In this document: positions 1-11,435 of the stretch, in pieces | Position numbering within the stretch: the first letter of the stretch is position 1 | Layout: each line of letters opens with the position of its first letter | Source of the DNA: Alligator mississippiensis | Taxonomy: Eukaryota; Chordata; Crocodylia; Alligatoridae | Reading direction: 5' to 3' | DNA length: 64,000 nucleotides | Assembly: GCF_030867095.1 (NCBI RefSeq) | Contig: NC_081831.1 | Span: forward strand, 72,740,716-72,804,715 | The notes under the pieces: model-generated | What the model saw: only the letters and a program-made list of their open reading frames with translations | The model's database searches: none | What the model was told of the DNA's origin: nothing | Made by a program: the position numbers and the translations under genes

Positions 1-145
1 TATGAAAAATAGTAATTATATACTAAGATTTTACAAGGAGTATATAAGCTCCATCTTGCCTGACGCACATGATTAAGCCAGGAATGTGCATATTGATGTA
101 GGAATGCTAGTTAGGATGCTACGTTTGGGAGCTGTAGTGCTAGAT

Positions 146-362
146 CAGGGGTAGGCAACCCCTGCCACAGGTGCCAGAGCGTGGGGGACACAGGCATTTT
201 GCCTGGCGCACACGCCTTGGGGCAGATGGCAGGTAACAGGCAAGGGCTCCATTGCCAGAACAAAGATTGGGCCCCTGGTGGCTCCACCAGCCGTCCACCC
301 CAACACACCAGCATCTTACAATTCACGGTTGTGGGTGTTTCTGGCACTCTGCATGACAACGT
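146..362. mobile_element. hAT-type non-autonomous DNA transposon (MITE)
   Basis: The left end reads CAGGGGTAGGCAACC, a typical hAT/Charlie terminal inverted repeat. An 8-bp direct repeat TGCTAGAT lies at 138-145 and again at 363-370, the size of a hAT target site duplication. The right terminal repeat is missing its last dozen or so bases, so the element ends abruptly in ACGT before the duplication. It has no coding capacity. The family name is not assigned. Confidence 0.7.
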
Positions 363-584
363 TGCTAGATCAATTAAAAACCTAATCTAATACCTTTGTT
401 ATTTGAATAGTTTAATTAAGCCAGTTAGGTCTGATAGGTGCATATGTACATTTTTTGTTCCTGGGATTTCCTAGACTTTTGTGAGATGCTGTTTTGATTG
501 TGCAGAAAATTTATTTTCAGTAGAATATAGAGAACTTTGTACAATCTTGTTAAAATGTCGACTTCAACTTGCATTCCTAGGGAA

Positions 585-850
585 ATCAGACATTAAGGGC
601 TGGAAGGGACTTTGAAAGATCCTTGAGGCCGCTCCCCCCCCCCCACTCTGGGCAGGAATGCTGCTGAGATCAAGTGATCCCAGCAAGGGGTCTGTCCAGT
701 TTTCACTTGAAGACCTCCAAGGTTGGGGACTGCACCACCTCCTTGGGAAGTCTATTCCAAAATGGGAACTGTTCTGTAGAGTCTCTAACATGGGCTAAAT
801 CCCTATTCAGTTGTAGACGAGTTTGGCTTGCCTAAGGACTGTAGGTTTGG
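585..850 (-). mobile_element. CR1 LINE 3' end, old copy
   Basis: The + strand reads ATTAAGGGCTGGAAGGGAC and continues with ATCCTTGAGG, a C-run, and CCAAGGTTGGGGACTGCACC. This is the reverse complement of the sauropsid CR1 3' region. The copy therefore lies on the - strand with its 3' end near 585. A 12-14 base C-run interrupts it, and it is more diverged than the copy at 58385. Only the 3' portion is recognised; the 5' limit is approximate. Confidence 0.65.
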
Positions 851-1255
851 ATCAAAGAGATTATAAACTTTAGTCATCAGTTCTAACATAAAAAAAGAGT
901 GGGTGCAGGGAAGGAGGAACAACAATCCAGTTTTTGTGATATGGAAGAGACTAAAATATTAACAATGTCTGTACTGAAGAGAGACAATGTATTATGAAAA
1001 ATCTAAGAACACAAGACATTTCAGGAGAGAGAGTCAAAACCAGTCCTAAATCTGTGGATCTATTGGATGTATGTTGGTTGCCATTGACTTTACACATACT
1101 GTTCTAGGAGAGAGGATTTCTTAGTGCTTACAGCTGTTGGGTTCTCAGCATTGAACCACTTGCTGTTAGCACGCTACAATCCTACCTCCCAGCATCCAGG
1201 AATTAAAATGTAAAATGAGTGTCATCTAAATTGTCCCATATTAATAATTACCTAG

Positions 1256-1493
1256 AAAAAGACGTGATGATGAAAAAAAAGTTGGAGAAAGAAAAAGGAA
1301 GGCTAAGCTCAAGAGGAGAGAACAGAGACAGATAGATCGGGATGAAAAACGCCCAAGAAAGCAGCAGAAGGTAACAGCTGAAGAAGAGCAGTGGCCAGAG
1401 AATATGCCTGAATGGGAAGAGAGGAAATATCTACTAGCTCAGAGAAGAGTGGAGTCTGTAAGGCTGCTTACAGTGCTGTTAAACCGAGTAAAA
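1256..1493 (+). CDS. AKAP17B: AKAP17-family protein, internal exon (probable AKAP17B)
   Basis: This exon encodes about 79 residues of a highly charged Lys/Arg/Glu-rich helix ending in EERKYLLAQRRVESVRLL and then TVLLNRVK. Human AKAP17A, a spliceosome-associated protein kinase A anchor, has the closely similar ERKLLLAQRNLQSIRLIAEL at the end of its charged helical region. The exon follows the acceptor CCTAG (1251-1255) and ends at the donor AAA|GTAAGA (GT at 1494). It enters in phase 1 and leaves in phase 0, joining in frame to the exon at 3021. The upstream exons, which carry the N-terminal part, lie outside the window. The amphipathic spacing of Leu/Val/Ile near the end fits a PKA regulatory-subunit docking helix, but that is inference. 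The paralogue choice (17B over 17A) rests on linkage to PGRMC1, the arrangement I recall around the human Xq24 relic AKAP17BP. Confidence 0.75.
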
Positions 1494-3020
1494 GTAAGAC
1501 TATTTAAACGAACATTCTAAGTTTAAAGGACATTTACTAGAGCTTGAATAACTTACCAGACACCTGATGGCCAGATGCTGGTTAGAAAGATGGTTTGGGA
1601 TTCTGGGAGCGCTAGCATGTGTTATTCATAAGGTAGCACTTTGTCACTATCAAAACACTGTAACCTCTCTGGCAGTCCAGGAAGTACTGTCAAACTGTTC
1701 ATTTTTTCTTTTTCTTCCTTTTTTTCATTTATCTTTCCCCTTTCCTTCTCCTTTCCCATTTGCCTCTGAGCATTCACAGTATAGCTCAGCTCGTGAAACA
1801 CTGATTTAGCCTTTTCTCACACCTATTTATAAGGAAAATGGTGGTGTGATTCTAACCAGAAATCTGTTCTTTGTCTTTGCTCAGTGGTTTCATCTTTGAT
1901 ATTGGACTCTGCCCAATAGGTGTCTGATAAATTAAAAGCAGACCCCTGGTTCTCATTACCATGCTGAAAAAGATGTGTAATTACTGTGCTAAATCCCAAG
2001 CCAGCACTCTAGGAAAAGAGGTCTCAACCACTTTTGCATCCTCTTCTCCTGCGAATAACTCTAGTTACTGCATCTGCTGCCAGTCACAGCTTATTCAAGC
2101 AGCAGAGTAACCTGAATAATGTCAGCTACACCTCCAGTGTTCAGCCTTCTGTGGGCAGGCAACGAAACTGACATGTTTTTTGTCAGTTTCACTCTGCTGC
2201 TGTTTTGGAAAATCTGTTCAGCAGTGTGGAATTACAGAAGTCTGCCTACAAACTCACTACTTTGCTTCATATTTGGATAATGATCTTAGTTATATGGGCT
2301 AGCTTTCATTTTTTTTTTTTTAAATGAAAGCTCAAATGCTACAAAAAGACTTATATTCCATCATTTGCCAAGGGGAAGACTTGCTACAGGCCACTGGCAA
2401 GTGTTTTGTAGTGTTTCTTTTTTAAAACACCAATGCTTAATATTTCTTGCAAGTCATTGGAGTCCCTCCCTCCCCACCCAGAAATGGTACCTGCCAGAGG
2501 TCACACTAGCTTGCCTTTTGATTTTTAGTGAAGCATGACATCAGTCTTCAAAAATTATCACAAAAGTGTAATTTAGAGCAGTGTATCTAATTATTTGTAC
2601 GTAATAACATGTTCCACTTACAAAATGCAGAAGTTAGACTTAGCAGAATTACCAAAGTTAGTGGGATTCTATAAGCAACCTGGGTGAAAAAAAAATATTT
2701 TAGTGGTTTCAAATCACTTATATCCCAACAAGACAGGTCATTTTACTGAATGGAAGAGTATTTTAAATTAAGAGCCCAGCTTTGTGAGGCAACAGGAGGG
2801 CTGAAGAACTTGGTTTGATTGGGTTTTGAATTAGGTCAAGTTGTGCCCTTGGTTATATCTGTACCACTGTCTTAACTGTGGCAGCCTTGGGTTAACGACA
2901 AGTTGGTTTGTAATTTAGCTCAGTTCACTCTGATATAGCTCAAAGAATTTTTTCAAGCTCAGTTTCTTTGCTCTGAACAAATGCTCTCTTTCTCATAATT
3001 TTTTCCCATTTTATTTGAAG
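1494..3020 (+). other. AKAP17B intron
   Basis: Intron between two in-frame exons, with GT at 1494-1495 and AG at 3019-3020. The 3' splice site is preceded by a long T-rich tract (about 2948-3014). The intron contains a perfect 10-bp hairpin at 2164-2190 (arms GAAACTGACA and TGTCAGTTTC, 7-nt loop). A second short inverted repeat around a T-run lies at 2300-2332. The 80-codon ATG-initiated reading frame at 1567-1809 has no recognisable protein features. Confidence 0.7.
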
Positions 3021-4509
3021 GATTTTGCACAGTTGACCAGCCAAAAAGTGGAGCCTTTACTGGACCTTGGAGACTTAAGGAAAGATCACTTTCCGGAGAC
3101 AGAGTTACAAACTGCACAGAAGGAGCAGAAAGACTTCCATTGTTTTGGGGAGCAGAAGCATGGGGAAAAGTTTAAGTATCGGTTGTTTCAAACGGATGGC
3201 TCTTCATTTAGTGAGAGAGAGTGGGAGACTAAGCTACCCGCATCATCTTGTCATATTGTGAGGACTGTCTTAAATGATCCTGCTGTAACCCTGAGCTCTG
3301 GTAAATTAACTAGAACGGACAAGTACAGCTCCTCTGAAAGTGGTTCTTTACAGATTACAATTACTCAAGACTGCAAGCTCATAGAGTCTCTTGATAGAGA
3401 GAACTCACAAACAGCATGTGATGCAGGCTGCCGCAAGAAGCAAAAGGTTTATGAAACTGATGAATTCATACATTATTTATTAAACTACTATCAAACCCCA
3501 CGGTATGCACGTGTCTGCCTACAGCCAAAAACTGCTGTGAGCAAGTCTTGGTGGCAAAGGGTGGTGTCGGATAATGGCAACAGCTTTCAGATCAACTTGA
3601 GGAACAAGTATGGGCAGCACCTCACTGAGAAGAGTTTTGTACAAAATCTTGATGAGAGAACTTGCAGCAGGGATGATAATTATAGATGGGAGATCACTAT
3701 TCAGAAATCAGAGCCTACGTCGGGAACATCCAAACATAAGACCTGTTTTCAAGGGTTCACAAATAACTTCCAGATACAGTGGAATGACTCGCTCAACACT
3801 GGCAACTTCCCACGTGTGGAACTGAACAATTCCTTTGGAGGCGCCAGCCTTGGTCATAATAAAGAATCCAAACAAGACAGTAACAGCAGGAAAGTTACTC
3901 TGCCATACAAGCCATCTGGGGCAGCATACAAATTAAATGAATTATTGGAAGAGATTAGTAGTGATTCTGAATACTTCAGTAGCTTAGTAAAGAGAACGGA
4001 GAGAAAACATGAAAAGGTTTTCGGTGATGGTAACAAATTATCCTCTCTCATGGGAAAGGAGGAGAAAAAAATTATTGTTTGTGTTAAAAATGCAGCTCAG
4101 AATGATGAAGACAGTGAATCCAAAAAATGTAGCTTCTGTTCAAATTCTGTGCCTGATGGCTTGACAAAGCAGAGTGGACGTAAGCTTAAAAAATCATGCA
4201 AGAGGTCCAGTAGTAAATTAAGACATGAAGGGCAAAGAAGTGAGAGGCGATCCAGGGAGGAAGAGAGACATGCTCACAAAAAGAAAAAAAAAAGAAAAAA
4301 GCCTCTCACTAACATTTTATCTGATGAACATGGCTTCTCTGAAACAGATGGTTGCAGACAATTGGCAACTCTAAAAAAGACACAGAGGAAATGTAACAAA
4401 ATAGTTCACCACAAAATGAAACTCAAAACGCTTCACACGGTGACAGCAGTCACAAAAGATGCCATCTCTCCTGATGCCTCTGCCCTTCAGGGATCTCGCC
4501 AAAAGGCAG
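3021..4509 (+). CDS. AKAP17B: AKAP17-family protein, large exon (probable AKAP17B)
   Basis: A 1489-nt open exon coding about 496 residues, beginning DFAQLTSQKVEPLLDLGD. It follows the acceptor TTTGAAG (AG at 3019-3020) and ends at a perfect donor GCAG|GTAAGT (GT at 4510). The upstream ATG at 3015 is inside the intron and is not the start. Most of the chain is low-complexity and polar. A compact hydrophobic patch, DEFIHYLLNYYQTPRYARV, lies at about 3460-3516. The C-terminal third is rich in Ser and Lys, with a clear nuclear-localisation-type run around 4276-4310 (HAHKKKKKRKKP). AKAP17A likewise has a Ser/Arg-rich basic tail and works in nuclear speckles in pre-mRNA splicing while tethering PKA. 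A similar role here is inference. Apart from the charged region in the preceding exon, sequence similarity to AKAP17A is weak, so I cannot name domains in this exon. Confidence 0.75.
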
Positions 4510-5129
4510 GTAAGTAGAGATGTATAAAATAGGACCAAGAGAGCATGCTTAAATTGGAGAGGTTTATGGTCGCTGACAGGTGAACTTAATCACCAGGGCT
4601 ATCCTAGTTTTTGGAAGCAGTTTAGAGGGAAGAGGGGGTCATGCAATGTTTTGATAATTTAGCTCAGGAAACGCTCCTCTCTTGGTAGCAAAAGTTTTCC
4701 CAAGAGAAGTAAGAGCCAAATTGGCCACTTACTTGGATGGCAAAGCATCTCTTTAATTCACCTGTGTACATTTTATCCCATCTTTAACATGAGCAGCTCA
4801 TCCCATGTGGGAGGACAAAACGTGCACTTCTGAAGACAAGTAAAACACTATGCTTATTAGGCCTAGTCTTCTACTCTGGTAGCAAGTGTAGCGGAAGAGA
4901 CTACAGCATGCAGCGTAAAGGGGGATGGAAGATATGTCTGAGCTGAATGAAGTTCTGTGTGGAGGCTGTCTAGTCTCCCAGCAGTAAAAAAAATATTCTG
5001 GATACTGTTTTCCCTGTTTTCTGAATTCTGATTCAACCTACTGTAGCTCCCATCTAACTGAAGTACATTTCTGCATTTTCTCTCCTGACAAATTCATTTC
5101 AAATTTTGTTTTCTTCTCCATATTTACAG
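4510..5129 (+). other. AKAP17B last intron
   Basis: A 620-nt intron with GTAAGT at its 5' end and TATTTACAG at its 3' end (AG at 5128-5129). It joins a phase-1 exon end to the terminal exon without breaking the frame. I see no repeat or gene inside it. Confidence 0.65.
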
Positions 5130-5272
5130 GAGAGGAGAGGAAATTAACTTTGAGAGAAGAGATGGATCCCAATTCAGCTGTAAGAGGATTCCCTGTATTT
5201 CCCGTGGAGATGATTGAGACAAATCCTTGCCTAGACACTGTTTGTGAAGCAGAACCCAGTAGAGGATGCTGA
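5130..5272 (+). CDS. AKAP17B: AKAP17-family protein, terminal coding exon
   Basis: The exon starts directly after TATTTACAG. Its first two bases complete the codon left open at 4509, giving Gly. It then reads EERKLTLREEMDPNSAVRGF and continues through the segment PVEMIETNPCLDTV to CEAEPSRGC, followed by TGA at 5270-5272. The splice sites, matching phase and an in-frame stop support this as the last coding exon; no computed alignment was available. With the two exons upstream it gives about 622 residues of this protein inside the window. I recognise no domain in this short tail. Confidence 0.65.
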
Positions 5273-8200
5273 ATGCCTGTCAAGTAATGGAAAGCTGGTC
5301 TCAAGGCTACTTACGGAAGGAGAAAGTTTCTTTCATAGCTGTAAGAACTGAACTGTAAGGGTTAGTAATTGTAAGCATTCTAGGATAGCCTGTGTTGCTT
5401 AGAGTCTTCCTACATGCAGAAGTGGTAGGACAATCAGGCTGGTATAAAGAGCCACAGAAAAACAGAATCTTTCTAGATTTGCTATCAATATTTAAAAGGA
5501 CCAAAAAGTTACTCAAAGGCATGGCCAAGTATTGTCGATGAGGACCAGTTGCTAAGAGGTTTGAAGCTTAATAGCTTGAAACCTCCAAATTGAACTAAGT
5601 CAGGGAGTTATGAAACATCCAAATTCTGATGTCTGTAATAAGGGCTGAACAGATTGTGCACGAAAGCTCTTGTAGAGATGTAATAAAGCTCGTGCAGTGC
5701 TGCCTCAGTCAGATTGGTGAAGTGGTAGGACTAGAAGAGGTGCCGTGGCAGGAAGTCAGGGATATTCATATTTTTGGGAAAAAAAGATGGGTGAAATCTT
5801 GCTCATTTCCAAATTTGAGAAACAAGCAGGCTAGTCTATTTTAACCTTTACTGAGCCCCTGGGCTGGAACAGGTCCTCTGCTTTCTATTAGAATTTCAGA
5901 AATTATTTGGAAAACTAACAGGCTCTTGGGCGGGTCTGTCTCATTACAGTCCCAATAGATTGAATGTTCCTCGGATGCTGCGTAAGGATATTTTGAAAAT
6001 GGCACTGATGTTGAAAATAAAAGGGGATGCTTGACATTAGGAGAAGTTGCCTTCAATATGTGCTGGCAGTTGTTTGCAGCAGAAATTTGGATCTTTTAAA
6101 GGAACAAGTAGGAACAGGACTGCTTAGTTTGAGGTAGCTGACAGGTAATTCACAGGAAAGACTTCTAACATTGCTACATTTCATAAATTTTTTTCAGCAT
6201 GGAGTTATAAATGTGAAACTGCAGACTAGAAGCTTGAATTAATATCTGTTGTTTGTTCAGTTGTCTCTATTTAGAAGACAGCCACAGCTGCTCCTGGACA
6301 AAGTCCCCTTGGGAGATGGAACTTAATTTAGAAAATATATTGACTATTTAAGTTCTCATTTTGGAAAAAAATATTTATTACATGTCAGGATACTAAAGTA
6401 ATATGATATTGCTGCTTTCATACATAGCATATCATCCATGTTGTAACTTCTGCTCTAATAAATATTAATAAACACTTGCAGTTATTGTTCATGTTAATTC
6501 TGCTTTCCACCACATAGTTCTGCGATGATTTCTGTGCAGGTTTTTACCATAAATATTATTCTCGTTAAAAACACACCCATACGTTGAGTGCCTTTTCAGG
6601 ATCATCAATGACAAAACGGTTGCTATTCAGACAAAGTACTGTTAAGAATAACACTTACCTGAAAATAATTTCTTAATCAGAATATTGCCTATGTACTTTG
6701 GAAAAGTTATGTCTCTGGTTGCTATTTAGACTTTGCTTTCTAGTGTTTTATACGGTTGTAATGGTTACTAGCTATAGAAATGATTTCATGTGTAAATATT
6801 TCTGTTCACTGTCATGGCATATCACAAAATGTTTTCCTCTATGCAATATTTACAGACCAGAAACGGACTTCCCTCCCTCCTCGTTTAGAAAGGTGTATGT
6901 GCACATGCTCATGCACATCAGTGTCACATTTACAAAGAAGTGACTTTGGTGAGGGAACTGGAACTATTAAGTGTAATTTTCCAATGATCTTGCACGATGC
7001 CATTGTATTATTTAACACCAAGTAAATATACTTGCCCTGCAACTGCTTGTTGCACCGCCTGCCTTCATTCAACTGAAAAAGCAAGTCCTGAACATCAAAT
7101 TCTTCATTTGGAATAGGTACAACACTAATACAGTGAATAGTATATTATATGTGCACTTTAAAATGCCAAATGCCAACCTGTTTTACTTCACCATATTAAG
7201 ATATAAATTAACTTTATTAGAGCATACATTCCAGCTTTGCCCTTTTTATATCATAGATTGCACGGTTTAGAACCTACTTTTGCTTATTTTCAGATTACCT
7301 GCTTCTCTACCTTTTCCTCCACACACTTCAGCTGAGCCTCTCTAATTCTGTATTTTGGACCACTTGGTATAAACAACTTACATTTCATATCATGGGTCAG
7401 CATTTGTTTAAATTCCATTTTTGAGAATCTCTTTAAAGAAATTTCTAAGAATTTGCTTTTAAACTTAAATTTGTAGATGTTTTTCTGGTTAAATCTGTAT
7501 ATTGATACTGCTGCAGAATAAGCTGTTGTGTCTCAATTATGAAAGTTAACTAATAAAATGTATTTATTTTATATAAGTGTTTTAAATATTAATGTATTAA
7601 AATATGGAAGATAATATTCAGGTAGTTGATCAACAGATGGGTGCTACAGAAACATTTTGTAATTTGATGACTGTATGTAGGACAAGTTCCTTGGTGTTAC
7701 AATTTGTTAGCCCTTGTACAGACACAGTACAAAAGGATAGACCTTGCCCTGACAAGCAGTAAGCTATATGTGCAATCTGTAGAAGGCGTGTACTACTGTT
7801 AGCATCTGATCCTTAAAGTCCATTTTTGGAGTGCTGGCCAAAATTTGAGGAAGGGTTGAGCTGCTGCATAGCTTGTGTAACACCTGCTTCTGTAAAGTTT
7901 TATACACATGGAGAACAAGGAGAGCAATGGTTAGACACATTAGTGAGTCTCTTTAAAATAGCTGCCTTAAGAGGAGTTAGCTAGTTCCTACTATAGGTTC
8001 AGGCTGCCCATTTTTAGAGTACCTGGCTAGTGAGAACTGTGGGTGATCATGCCTTTTGTTTGGAAATGGAATGGAATAAGCCAGTTTTACATCAAAGACA
8101 TTTGGGTGAGTACGCAGTTAACTGCGGACCAAAAACCCACGCAAAATAGTTTAATTTTTAAATAACCTTGTCTTACCTCCCCCTTCTCTATATTATTTAA

Positions 8201-9750
8201 GAGACCTAAATAAAGAACAGAAATGGCAGGTGTAGCTCTGCCAGGTACCTCTACCTGTAGCTGGGGCAAAGCAGTGATAGCATCTGTCCAGCTGTTTCAG
8301 TTATGCCTGTAAACTTGCATCTGAGTGCCCCACTCCCAGCTGTTGCCCCAAATAGCCGCTTCAGGAGCTGGCATCCAGGGCATGGATGTGAAAAGTAGAG
8401 AAGGATCTTGTAGTCTGCAAGAGTGATTTACTTTTGCTGAAACATTTGCTCTTCAAAACTATGCCAGAAATGTAAACGCAAGTCAACAGTCCTTTTTTAA
8501 ATAATTCATTTCTATAACCAAGAAATTTGTAAAAACAATGTTGTTTTTATCTCCTATCACATCTATATGAGGAGAGATTTCTACTAACTATTTTACAGTG
8601 GTGTGATGACGTGTGGTCTAAAACACTGGAGAAAAAATTACTAGAATTTAATCCATTATTATTACACTTCTAAATTTTTCCAGGCAACATGATCACATCC
8701 TCCCTTCTGAGAGCAGTCTTAGACATTTTATAAAACTGAAATGGACTAGAGCAATGAAGAAGTAGTGTCAAGATGGCATATTCAGTGTACCAAAACATGT
8801 GGGGCAAAATGTATGAATAAGCAGGTTAAGAACTGAATTCATAGAACACAGGATACTGGAAGACCAGGTAAATAAAAGTTTAAATATAAATTCCCTTTGT
8901 TCTATAAGCCTTTTTCCTGCTCCTATCTAAAGTCTCCAGGCATAGTGCATGCACTTTGTAGTCCAACTTTGTTTTTGTGACTGCTTGTGTAACATTTACT
9001 GAGATCCTTCATTACTGAAGCCTATATTCATTTATAATTGAAAGAGCTTAAAAGTAACAACTAGTTAAGATAATTAAACAGAGGGTAGAGTCAAGTCTCT
9101 AGAGGTTTATGAGCTTTACAGAGCAGCTGAGAGTGAATCAGGCTGGCTGGTGATCAGATTCTAGTTAGATTCTTTTCCAGTATTCTAGCAGCTGGGTTTA
9201 TATCATACAGGCACAAGTAACCTCCCAGTTTCAGTCTTCACACTACAGAGGCTGGAGGTAAGGCCCGACTGCTGCTTTTTCTACACGTTAACTGATTGCA
9301 TATTAACAGAGTACGAACTGAACTGCCTGATTTGTTTCTAAATGCTTAGTCATTACAGCTTGTGATTGCTGGAAAGAGGATCAAGCTGCAATGAGCAAAC
9401 AATAATGGACAAACAGAATTTCTATCTACATTTCTCCAAGTGCTGCGTATAGAGAGAGAATCTGCCTTTTCTGAAGCAACCGTCTAAACTAAAGAAAAAT
9501 CTCAACCGTTCCTCCAGCAAGCTTTGGCTTTATTTGAGAATACTTTACCTCTCCCATAATGTTGTCCATATTCAACCTTAAATTTTGTCTCGGCTTTCTG
9601 CCAGTTTTCCAAATATATTGTACCTGTTGTTCAGCTTCTTCCAAAGCCATCTTCCTCCTGTTGCCTTCTTTTACAGCAGACATAGTACATTTAGATAAAT
9701 TCCTCAAAGCAGTTCACACAGTATAAATATAAATTCCATGTTAGCAAGAT
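5273..9750. other. AKAP17B 3'UTR and intergenic DNA
   Basis: No coding exon, RNA gene or clear transposon is recognisable here. The first 1.2-2.3 kb is probably AKAP17B 3' untranslated sequence. The rest is AT-rich DNA between two convergent genes. Short reading frames in this stretch have no conserved features. Confidence 0.5.
6457..6472 (+). promoter_or_regulatory. Candidate paired poly(A) signals for AKAP17B
   Basis: Two AATAAA hexamers lie ten bases apart (6457-6462 and 6467-6472), about 1.2 kb after the stop codon, in an AT-rich stretch. Another AATAAA occurs near 5692 and a further one near 7554. Which of them is used cannot be told from sequence alone. Confidence 0.4.
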
Positions 9751-9756
9751 TGGAAA

Positions 9757-9850
9757 TCGAGGCACAGAAGTTAAGCGTCTCACTTTAAATTAAAGAGAGG
9801 CAAGAACTCAAGGTCCCACATCCAGTCCTGTGCCCTATTGACTGGATATC
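9757..9850 (-). repeat. MIR/CORE-SINE remnant
   Basis: The + strand carries GAAATCGAGGCACAGAAGTT followed by an AACTCAAGGTCCCACATCCAG-like stretch. This is the reverse complement of the MIR 3' half (CCTCAGTTTC type) and its middle. The copy is strongly diverged, and its limits are approximate. Confidence 0.5.
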
Positions 9851-11210
9851 ACACACATCAGGACTGTATAAAACAGTTGTGTACAACAAAACAGAGCTTT
9901 ATAATTCTTTTGCCAGGTCCACAGCATCAGAATTTTTACCCTCAGTTCACAAAGATTCATACGTGCAATTTAAAGTTTATTTTTTACTTTGGGAGTGTTC
10001 CCTCAAAGCTGTTTACTTTCAGTCACAGGATTTGACCAAAGAGCAGTGCTTGTCACAAATCCCAGATATCCTGTTCTGTAATATTTATTCTGGGTACTGC
10101 CATTTGCATCAAGTTCTTTTACCACTCCTCTTCTATACAGAGGAGCCCCTCCATGAGCATGAAGGTCCTTTGGAGATGATCAGAGAAGTTTTAACATTCC
10201 CAAAACTACAGAGGCCATGGATGGGCTGTGTTGTGTTTGAAAATAGGCTTTTGTTTTTGTTCTAACCTATACTCAGAAGCCAGGTATATAAAGCAGTGTT
10301 TCATTCTTCCCTTAGTAGTAGCTTAAAGCACATGAGACCCTTTGATGGGAAGACTGCGCTCTACTGAAGGCTGTAAGTCTGCAGCAGCAAAACAGATTTT
10401 ATAGTAGTGCTGTAAGAGTACTCGCATTCACGTTTTGTATTTAGCATTCAGTTGAAGTTAATCTCGGGCCCCAAGTGTGACTCAGACTAATGAAGTTTTA
10501 TACCTTCCAAAGCGTAGGTTGTGTACTAAGCAGGACAGTAAAGACGATGCATCTGTACACTTAACATTCAGGACAGTTCCTCTGGATAAAATAGATATAC
10601 ACCACCACTAGGTAAGACCACTTTATTTTCTACCTTTAATAAGTAAAAAGTACTTTTCTTATTTGAGGTAAAACCATTAGAAGTAGTTTGCCTTTAAAGA
10701 GTACAAATGCCTTTAAAAATAGCAACACTAAGCTTACAACTAGGTTATATATGTCTAGACCCTCATTAGGTAGTTCATACAGTAATACTTTATGAAAATC
10801 ACCTGTCCAAACAACTATGCTACGTTTTAAGGCCTTATTTTACCAAGACATGACAGTATTTTTCAATATAAGGATCAAAGGAAGTCATCAGTTCTTACTA
10901 TCTCAGGCACTTTTCCCTTCTGTGTACGTATGATGGAAGCTGCTGCCACCTCATGGAATGCATTCACCTTTTTTGCTCTGTTTATATAATATTCCCTATT
11001 TGTTAGGGGTACATTTGTAAGAGTTTCCAGTTCCTCTGCCTGAAGTTATCAAATACCGTCATCAACAGAGCAAGAACTGTTGAGTTAGTTTTCATACAAA
11101 ACCATGTAGTAGCTGTTACAGAGTACGGAAAGGTAGTTTTTGTCAAGCTGCTAAAAAAAAGCCAAAATGAAAGCAGGTAACATGTTGCCTTTCTGTAGCA
11201 TCTTCCACCT
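9851..11210. other. Intergenic DNA between convergent genes
   Basis: AT-rich sequence without splice-bounded coding exons. A 128-codon ATG-initiated frame at 9879-10265 (+) has no family resemblance or splice context and is treated as chance. A TTTATT at 10622-10627 could serve as a distal poly(A) signal for the - strand gene. Confidence 0.45.
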
Positions 11211-11214
11211 CTGT

Positions 11215-11335
11215 ATGAATACACTCAGGCATAATGCCCCTGTAGCAAAGAGGACAATGATGCACAAAGAGTTTAAGTGACTTAGTTTTGCCCCCACAGG
11301 GAAAAAAAAACCTGACCTCTTGGCTTAAGCCACCA
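11215..11335 (-). repeat. Possible MIR/CORE-SINE remnant
   Basis: The motif GCACAAAGAGTTTAAGTGAC, followed by TTAGTTTTGCCCCCACAG, resembles the reverse complement of the MIR core (GTTAAGTGACTTGCCCAAGG type). It is old and diverged. It lies just beyond the candidate PGRMC1 poly(A) site. Confidence 0.35.
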
Positions 11336-11418
11336 GACCAACTATGTACCTTTTAAAATGACTCTACTATAGCTTTAAAAAACTTTTAGTAACTCTACGT
11401 ACCAAACCTTGCCCACTC

Positions 11419-11435
11419 TTTATTAGCTTTTTATT
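11419..11435 (-). promoter_or_regulatory. Candidate poly(A) signals for PGRMC1
   Basis: Two TTTATT sequences on the + strand (11419-11424 and 11430-11435) read AATAAA on the - strand. They are the first such hexamers after the PGRMC1 stop codon and imply a 3'UTR of about 1.7 kb. A more distal one lies at 10622-10627. Confidence 0.5.

Noticed and set aside
9879-10265. 128-codon + strand frame between the two genes
   Set aside because: No family resemblance, no splice or promoter context; expected by chance in this length of DNA.
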